From assembly GCF_014839805.1 (NCBI RefSeq), contig NC_051129.1, positions 7,816,920 through 7,880,919 on the forward strand: 64,000 nucleotides of DNA, in the 5' to 3' direction. This stretch comes from Manduca sexta. Its lineage: Eukaryota > Arthropoda > Insecta > Lepidoptera > Sphingidae. Below are positions 59,065 to 64,000 of this stretch, one piece after another; positions within the stretch are counted from its first letter, which is position 1, and every line of letters starts with the position of its first letter. The translations under genes and the position numbers were made by a program. The notes beneath the pieces are model-generated. The model did no database searches. It was not told the DNA's origin and saw only the letters and a list, made by a program, of their open reading frames with translations.

Positions 59065-59978
59065 TTCACTATGTACTCGGCAGCGGCTTGCGTAGTTTTA
59101 CCAAAGGAGCCAGATAATAATTTCAATTCATATCGATCATGTGGCAATACTCTTTTGACCACGTATGGTCCGCGCATACCAGAATCCAATTTGCCCGCAG
59201 TTTGATTTGTTTTACGCACAAACACCGTGTCGCCCATACAAAACGAACGCGGGGCCTTTCGCCTTTCGTTTACACGAGCATCTTGCCGAGTGCGATTTTC
59301 GTCTAACAGTCTAGAAGCACGTTGTCGAGCGAGCTCGCGTAGCGATTCGCGATTTGGACTTGTGGCATCCAAAGCCACATCGCGCACCAGTGACCTTATG
59401 ATCGGCGTTGCACAGTCAATGCCAATTAACAAATTTAAAGGCGAACATCGAATCGACTTTTGTACAGTAATGTTCAAGGTGAGCTGTATTTTCCACAAAA
59501 TATTTGACCATTCTTCGTGTCTGAAATTTGCTTCTACACGAATCATATTTGCTACCGTGCGACAATACCGCTCAACTTGTCCATTGCTTTGATGCATTCC
59601 AGGAGTAATGAAATGCATCTCACAGCCCAATTCCTTAACCCAATTAACAAATAATGCACTCTCATACATGCGACCACGATCAGCAATTATAAGTCTAGGT
59701 GCACCAAAGAGTGAAAATGAATTTTCAAAAATTTTCTTTAACTCGCTCGCATCTTGTTTGTGCATTGAATATAAAAGGCAATACTTAGTAAATGCGTCTA
59801 CATTAATAACAACATATTTGAAACCCTTTGAATCTGGAAGTGGCCCTAAAACATCAGTGTGAACTGTATCAAACGGTTTGTTAGGCTTGTTCCATGATTC
59901 AATAGGTTGTAAAGGCTTGACGCGGTACAGTTTTATGAGAAATACAAACAATACAATGTTGTATATACTTGTGTACAA
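58920..59978 (-). pseudogene. pol (integrase): Integrase core, frame-shifted from RT
   Basis: The frame encodes the catalytic core: D42 (in VHTDVLG), D100 (in IIADRG) and E136 (in SNGQVE), with 35 residues between the second and third (a D,D-35-E triad). After that comes a C-terminal region with a GPYVVKRV...RYELKLLSG module, typical of gypsy-type integrases. The first 19 or so residues are out-of-frame translation. The true continuation from the zinc-binding domain changes frame by +1 at about 59920-59935, next to a run of four A on the coding strand. The last 45 or so residues are also out of frame (see 58840-59064). Integrase joins element cDNA to host DNA in the nucleus. Catalytic residues are intact but the reading frame is not. 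Confidence 0.85.
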
Positions 59979-61644
59979 ACTTTCTTAATCCAGGAAACCA
60001 AAAATGTTTTAATATTAGTTCAACAACCTTTTCTGCACCAATGTGCTGGTGTTCGTCATGAAACACACGCAACAAACTAAGGCGGTGGCCTTTTGGTATA
60101 TAGCACAGCAAACGTGGATTTTCTCCAACTACATCCATTTTGTAATAAAGTACATCATTACGATTAACATATCGCGAGGAGTCCACTTCCCCGGCTCTGA
60201 GCCTTCGCAACAAATTTTGCACTTCTTCGTCTGCGGCCTGCGCTATCTGAGCCCAGTTTTGAGGTTTACGTATTTCACAAATGTTTACTGGATTTCGACT
60301 AAAGTAATCAGCATGAGATAACGCAGCCCCCTTACGATATTCAAGCTCAAAGTCATAATCCTGCAAAAATATCCACCACCGAGCGACTCTCGGCAGTAAA
60401 TCTTTCTTCCGCTGAGTCAACTTCAGCGCATTACAATCTGTTACAACTTTAAATTTAATTCCAATTAAATAATGTCTAAAATGTTGTAACGCCTTGACGA
60501 CAGCCAACGTTTCCAACTCATACGAGTGGTAACGAGGTTCAGCACCTTGAGTGACTTTGCTGAAGTAAGCAACAGGTCGTTTAAATTCACCCTTATGCGT
60601 TTGGAGTAAAACCGCACCATAACCGTGCGCCGAGGCATCTGTATGCACCTCGGTAGGCAGAAAGGGATCAAAAATAACCAAAATTGGCTCACTAGTCAAT
60701 CGCTCTATTATATCTTTTCGTACTTTTTCTTGATTCTTGCCCCATATGAACTGGACACCCTTGCGAGTTAAATTGGCAATACATGCAGTCATCTGAGAAT
60801 ACGCGGGGATGTATCGGCGAAAGTAACCTGCCAGACCTAAAAACTGACGTACCTCTTTTACGTTACTTGGTACACGCGAATTTAATAAAGCCTCTACTTT
60901 ATGCGCGCTCGGCCTTACCTGACCGTTGCTGATTGTTCGCCCTAAGTATTCGACTTCGGTAGCAAGAAACTTACATTTCTTTAAATTAAGAGAGAATCCT
61001 GAGTCAGTTAGAGTTATGAGAACTTCTTGGAGGATTTGTAAACCCTCGTCGACGGTAAGACTAGGTATTAGCACATCGTCAATATAGACGCAAACTTTAC
61101 TAGAGTCTATAAAAGTTCGCAGGGTATTAGATATTATGCGCTGATAAACTATGGGCGCGTTCGCAAGGCCGTAAGGCATCTTGACATACTCGTAGTGTCC
61201 TTCCGGAGTAACGAAACCCGTGCGATGAATAGAATCATTATCCATTTTAATTTGGTGAAAACCGGTAGCCATATCAAGGCTAGTGAAATATTTAGCTTGA
61301 CCCAAACGATCAATGTGATCATCTATTAGAGGTAATGGATAGTGATCTTTCACGGTATTCGCATTTAACGCCCGGAAGTCCACACAAAGTCTATCACTAC
61401 CATCTTTCTTTTTAACATGAAGAACAGGACTGGAAAATTCTGATTCTGATTCTCTTATGACGCCTTTGCTTAACAAATCTTTAATAATCTCTCTTACTCG
61501 CAATTTTTCGTCATAGGACATCTTATAAGGTCTATAAACTACTGAGGTTTCTTTATGTAAGCGAATGTGCATGGTACCAGTTGTAACTGTAGTGGAGGCA
61601 GTACCAGCAATCAAATAATTCATAAAATTCTCGAGAATTTTCAT
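59899..61644 (-). CDS. pol (RT-RH): Reverse transcriptase, RNase H and integrase zinc-binding domain
   Basis: From the ATG at 61642-61644 the frame has 581 codons. It makes the enzyme part of Pol that copies element RNA to DNA in cytoplasmic particles. Counting from the TTG just before the ATG, RT covers about 35-260, with D125 (SLDMATG), MPYGLANAP (157-165), YIDD (188-191, the catalytic aspartates) and EYLGR (233-237). RNase H covers about 330-450, with D337 (HTDAS), E378, D404 (VTDCN) and D447 (SHADYFSR). The integrase HHCC finger has H530, H535, C565 and C568. The frame then runs into TGA at 59899 just after the finger because of the frame change into the core. Upstream it is in the same frame as protease and separated from it only by a TAA at 61675. 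It cannot start independently in the usual Ty3/gypsy scheme, so the ATG is arbitrary. Confidence 0.92.
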   Translation of the reverse strand: MKILENFMNYLIAGTASTTVTTGTMHIRLHKETSVVYRPYKMSYDEKLRVREIIKDLLSKGVIRESESEFSSPVLHVKKKDGSDRLCVDFRALNANTVKDHYPLPLIDDHIDRLGQAKYFTSLDMATGFHQIKMDNDSIHRTGFVTPEGHYEYVKMPYGLANAPIVYQRIISNTLRTFIDSSKVCVYIDDVLIPSLTVDEGLQILQEVLITLTDSGFSLNLKKCKFLATEVEYLGRTISNGQVRPSAHKVEALLNSRVPSNVKEVRQFLGLAGYFRRYIPAYSQMTACIANLTRKGVQFIWGKNQEKVRKDIIERLTSEPILVIFDPFLPTEVHTDASAHGYGAVLLQTHKGEFKRPVAYFSKVTQGAEPRYHSYELETLAVVKALQHFRHYLIGIKFKVVTDCNALKLTQRKKDLLPRVARWWIFLQDYDFELEYRKGAALSHADYFSRNPVNICEIRKPQNWAQIAQAADEEVQNLLRRLRAGEVDSSRYVNRNDVLYYKMDVVGENPRLLCYIPKGHRLSLLRVFHDEHQHIGAEKVVELILKHFWFPGLRKFVHKYIQHCIVCISHKTVPRQAFTTY

Positions 61645-61668
61645 CAACCGCTCCCTATCCTTGCCAAC

Positions 61669-61700
61669 TGTTAGTTAACACCCCATTGTGTTAACTAACA
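61669..61700 (-). promoter_or_regulatory. Hairpin containing the protease-RT stop codon
   Basis: The arms at 61669-61681 and 61688-61700 are perfect 13-bp reverse complements (TGTTAGTTAACAC type) with a 6-nt loop. On the coding strand the 3' arm contains the in-frame TAA (61677-61675) followed by CTA. It may be a readthrough or recoding structure, or a chance product of an inverted duplication that inactivated the frame. Confidence 0.6.
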
Positions 61701-62202
61701 ATGATGTATTGGATTCTATTTTCAATACAGTGTTGGTTCTCGTAAGCAGTTGTTTGCCTCGTGTTCGTGTATAGACAACGCCATCTCTGTTCAATACATC
61801 AGTGCCTATAATTACTGGTGTATTCATGTATCGATCCATTACAACATGAAAATCGACTTCGAGGGTAATCTCGGAAAACTCAACTGTTAGAGTAGTACAG
61901 TACGTAGATTCTATCTCTTGGCTACCTATACCACGCAGTACGCGGAATGATGGTGTCTGTGTACATTGAAAATGTTTTGTAACCGATTCAGATATCAAAG
62001 AAATTGTCGATCCGCTATCAATTAAGATATCAACAGGCACACCCTGAATTACTGCGGTCGCAATATCGTTTTGCTTATACATATTAGAGGTCTCACGACA
62101 AAAATTAACGCCCTGACTTACCGCGTGATTCGGAACGTTGTTTAGCAAAACAATCATCCACTTTATGGCCAATTTTCTTACAAAATGAACAAGGTTCACG
62201 CT
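61675..62202 (-). CDS. pol (protease): Retroviral-type aspartic protease
   Basis: The frame is open from 62202 and has no ATG before the domain, so it is expected to be made by recoding from gag. Counting from 62199, the catalytic motif is DSG at 61-63 in VDILIDSGSTISLIS, followed by a flap region and IIGTDVL at 130-136, the usual second hydrophobic motif. The enzyme dimerises and cuts the Gag-Pol precursor inside the particle. The frame overlaps the end of gag by 98 nt and is in the +1 (equivalently -2) frame relative to gag. It stops at TAA 61675-61677, after which the same frame continues into RT. The break is either a sense-to-stop mutation or a programmed stop. Confidence 0.88.
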   Translation of the reverse strand, partial: SVNLVHFVRKLAIKWMIVLLNNVPNHAVSQGVNFCRETSNMYKQNDIATAVIQGVPVDILIDSGSTISLISESVTKHFQCTQTPSFRVLRGIGSQEIESTYCTTLTVEFSEITLEVDFHVVMDRYMNTPVIIGTDVLNRDGVVYTRTRGKQLLTRTNTVLKIESNTSLLVNTMGC

Positions 62203-63277
62203 TCAACATTGAATTATTGGCACTATTTCTAGATAGATTACTTGTTGAGGCCTCTGGTCGTACTCGTTTTGTACATAAATTCTGCTTATGACCAAAATTA
62301 CCGCAAGAAAAACATCTCGGTTTTATACTAGAATGCTCGCGCTTTCGTATGTTTAATTGAGACTCATTTTTGCGAATCATACCGCGTGGTCGGTCGCCCA
62401 ATGGTATAGTAGGTTGTATAGATTTTGTATATATCGATAAGAAATTTACTATGTCATCCGGCGGTAGGTGAGAATTTGTAGCAACCGCACGAATGTGAGG
62501 ATCTGTTATTCCGCGGATGACAATTGCCGAAATCAACTCGTCGCTTAACCCATGGATTATGCGCAAACGTAACAAAGAACGCCGGGCATACTCGGCATAG
62601 GTAGAATAATTATCAGAATCTGTTTTCATTACATCAAATAAAATATTCGCAAAATCTAAACGACGGGGACACAAAGCTTTAAACTCTCGTTTAAAATTGG
62701 ACCAACTACGATCATTACTAGCCCATTCGTGAAGCCAAAGACGTGCATCACCTTTTAAGCACATACCAATACGTGATAAGCACTCGCGATCGTCCCACTT
62801 ATTTAATAAACGCATATGATCAACATCTCGACACCATACATCAAAATCATGTAAAGACGGGTCGAAATTTGGTATGAAAATATGGTTTGATCTTACCGGC
62901 ATTGCGTTAAATGCGTTTACCAACTTATCGGCTACTTCACTAATAACCGTCTCCGTCGCGCGGCGGTGATCGTCGTTCGGTACGTCTGAACTTGCCGCAC
63001 AGGAAGCGCCGCTGGAAGGCACAGCCAGCGCGCCCATTGGTTCACTCAACAGCGTCGGCGGCACCGGCACAGTAACGGGTTCGGGCACCGGCACAGTAAC
63101 AGTATCGGGCACCAACATGTGCCGCTCGGTCGATGGACCCGCTACCTCATTGTTAGTGCTCACGCGCAGATCTTCCAAAGCGTTCAAGCGATCCACGATT
63201 GCTTGAAGCTGTTGTTCCAAGGCAGGAATAGATGGTCGATTTTGCCTGCAGCTTCTTCGTTTTGATTTATCCGCCAT
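62105..63277 (-). CDS. gag: Gag polyprotein with two CCHC zinc knuckles
   Basis: The 390-residue Gag builds the particle and packages element RNA. The start at 63275-63277 (MADKSKRR) is the first ATG after the primer binding site. Residues about 19-39 look like a short coiled coil, and 55-80 are Pro/Val-rich. Residues about 132-285 have the retrotransposon capsid layout (FDPSLHDFDVWCRDVD, then KGDARLWLHEW). Two CCHC knuckles (CX2CX4HX4C) lie at 322-335 and 363-376 for RNA binding. The frame is undamaged. It ends at TAA 62105-62107, inside the protease frame. Confidence 0.93.
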   Translation of the reverse strand: MADKSKRRSCRQNRPSIPALEQQLQAIVDRLNALEDLRVSTNNEVAGPSTERHMLVPDTVTVPVPEPVTVPVPPTLLSEPMGALAVPSSGASCAASSDVPNDDHRRATETVISEVADKLVNAFNAMPVRSNHIFIPNFDPSLHDFDVWCRDVDHMRLLNKWDDRECLSRIGMCLKGDARLWLHEWASNDRSWSNFKREFKALCPRRLDFANILFDVMKTDSDNYSTYAEYARRSLLRLRIIHGLSDELISAIVIRGITDPHIRAVATNSHLPPDDIVNFLSIYTKSIQPTIPLGDRPRGMIRKNESQLNIRKREHSSIKPRCFSCGNFGHKQNLCTKRVRPEASTSNLSRNSANNSMLKREPCSFCKKIGHKVDDCFAKQRSESRGKSGR

Positions 63278-63334
63278 TGTCACAAAAAGTATGCACTGAT
63301 AGTTAAAGTCTAAAAGAATTCTAAGAGTGAGCAA

Positions 63335-63350
63335 CGAATCCCACTTCTGA
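63335..63350 (-). other. Primer binding site, tRNA-Leu type
   Basis: On the coding strand TCAGAAGTGGGATTCG directly follows the 5' LTR. It is complementary to the 3' part of insect tRNA-Leu but starts about five bases inside the CCA end. The tRNA sequence is recalled, not searched. Confidence 0.65.
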
Positions 63351-63614
63351 ACTTAGGAATTTAAACCGATTTTATTTAAAAAAAAATACAAACTATTACA
63401 AGTGTAATCTTAATCTTTGATGAATTACAAATTATCATTAAATTATTATTACTAGCAGAAATTCAACACTATAATGCAACGACTGTCTCGTCCGAATGCC
63501 AACGGCAAAGTAAGTCCGCACTGGCGCAGGCGCTCGCTCGAGCTCTCCCTACTCCCTTCCACAACTACTGTGACGTCACGTAGGCCACGCCTCTTCACAA
63601 ACTAGTTCGCTCCT
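63351..63614 (-). repeat. 5' LTR (right copy)
   Basis: This is 264 bp and identical to the left copy except for one extra A. It drives transcription of the element towards lower coordinates. The CRE-type palindrome is at 63570-63579. The 5' third is GC-rich, and no canonical TATA box is evident. Confidence 0.95.
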
Positions 63615-63819
63615 TATTCTATTATATTAATAATTTAATACTCTAGAACCGAGATATGAAGCAATTTTATGATTTTTATTTTCGTTTATTCTGTAATTTA
63701 TCATTATTTTTTTTGCGTATATTTTTAATGACATGTAAAAATACACCGCATGCTTATGCAGTAACAGTTATTTGATATTATTATATGTCTAAAGTAAAAC
63801 GAAAGCAAAACCTACTACT
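63615..63819. other. Right flank of the LTR element
   Basis: AT-rich sequence with two AATAAA motifs on the minus strand (complement of 63675-63680 and 63685-63690), which could serve a minus-strand gene entering from the right edge. Confidence 0.35.
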
Positions 63820-64000
63820 TTACATAAAACTTGGTTGTATTAACTCGTAAGGTAATTTAGTGCGATTCATAGCGAGGCTGACGTTGATTTGTTCCTTTGT
63901 TGTCCATTGGAGGTGGTAAATCGTAATTACAGCTTGACACAGGTCTGACAGCAGTTGGCAGACATACGACCAACCCTGGATGTCTTGGTACTTCCATCTA
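63820..64000 (-). other. Coding-like segment at the right edge, ambiguous frame
   Basis: After the AT-rich flank the sequence turns GC-richer and is open in two minus-strand frames. One runs from an ATG at 63997 to TAA at 63857 (46 codons; a TAG, possibly an intron acceptor, precedes it). The other is open from the window edge to TAA 63820-63822 (59 codons). It could be a terminal exon of a gene continuing to the right, with AATAAA downstream, or part of an old transposon. I recognise no domain in either frame. Confidence 0.28.

Larger units (their letters stand above)
58579..63614 (-). mobile_element. Ty3/gypsy LTR retrotransposon, about 5.04 kb
   Basis: Two direct repeats of 263 and 264 bp enclose gag and pol on the minus strand in the order gag, protease, RT, RNase H, integrase, which defines Ty3/gypsy (Metaviridae) elements. 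The LTRs differ by a single A in a run, so insertion was recent. A primer binding site matching the 3' part of tRNA-Leu adjoins the 5' LTR (63335-63350). The LTRs do not have TG...CA ends; read on the coding strand they start AGGAGCG and end CCTAAGT. No clear target duplication is seen (at best TAT). There is no env: the last pol frame stops at the LTR edge. Pol is interrupted by one in-frame stop and two frame changes. The shifted primer site and integrase C-terminus recall mdg3-like elements, from memory only. Confidence 0.96.

Noticed and set aside
59227..59592. 121-codon plus frame, with others at 59608-59862 and 60043-60321
   Set aside because: These are antisense to the well-supported pol region of the LTR element.
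60465..60692. 75-codon minus frame inside RT/RNase H
   Set aside because: It is an alternative frame of the pol coding sequence without its own signals.
58575..63618. Target site duplication of the LTR element
   Set aside because: The flanks end ...CTAT and begin TATT...; only TAT could match, depending on where the LTR edge is drawn, which is too short to claim.

Overview
The window looks like a piece of an insect nuclear genome, most probably a moth or butterfly. It is strongly AT-rich, almost free of long open frames, and crowded with short tRNA-derived SINEs, Helitron-like fragments and AT-rich simple repeats of the kind usual in Lepidoptera. The species assignment rests on recognising repeat types and is an inference.

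Only one convincing host gene is visible: an intronless 173-residue predicted type II membrane protein at 29324-29845 (+). It has a CpG-rich upstream region, an initiator-like motif near 29168, an 18-codon upstream ORF whose stop overlaps the main start codon (ATGA at 29324-29327), and an AATAAA at 30151. I do not recognise its family. The rest of 1-58500 is intergenic or intronic sequence. Three weak hints of other genes are recorded at low confidence: a GC-rich tract at 15180-15370, an initiator-plus-splice-donor segment at 51485-51778, and a coding-like minus-strand segment cut by the right edge (63820-64000).

The interspersed repeats fall into recurring families. SINE A has a tRNA-like head and a body of about 230 bp, with 15 copies or fragments. 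SINE B shares that head but has a different body and an ATTC tail, with four copies. SINE C is a second tRNA-like SINE with a TTA-rich tail, five copies all on the minus strand, two of them flanked by perfect 12-bp target duplications. Family D is a mid-length repeat with six to eight fragments. Family F is a repeat with a conserved TTTCGAAGAC core, five fragments. There are also LINE 3' ends, one MITE-like element and several Helitron-like elements. The best Helitron-like element (52178-53050) has A|TC...CTAG|T ends and carries four tandem 123-bp units.

The right end (58579-63614, minus strand) holds a complete Ty3/gypsy LTR retrotransposon of about 5.04 kb with LTRs that differ by one A in a homopolymer. 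It encodes Gag with two CCHC knuckles, then protease, RT, RNase H and integrase, with no env. Gag and protease overlap in different frames. An in-frame TAA sits inside a perfect 13-bp hairpin between protease and RT. Integrase is broken by two compensating frame changes at homopolymers, so this copy looks young but damaged, or the assembly has homopolymer errors. Several perfect inverted repeats elsewhere (300, 12491, 48297, 57413) are listed as structural oddities. I saw no clearly new multi-gene system.
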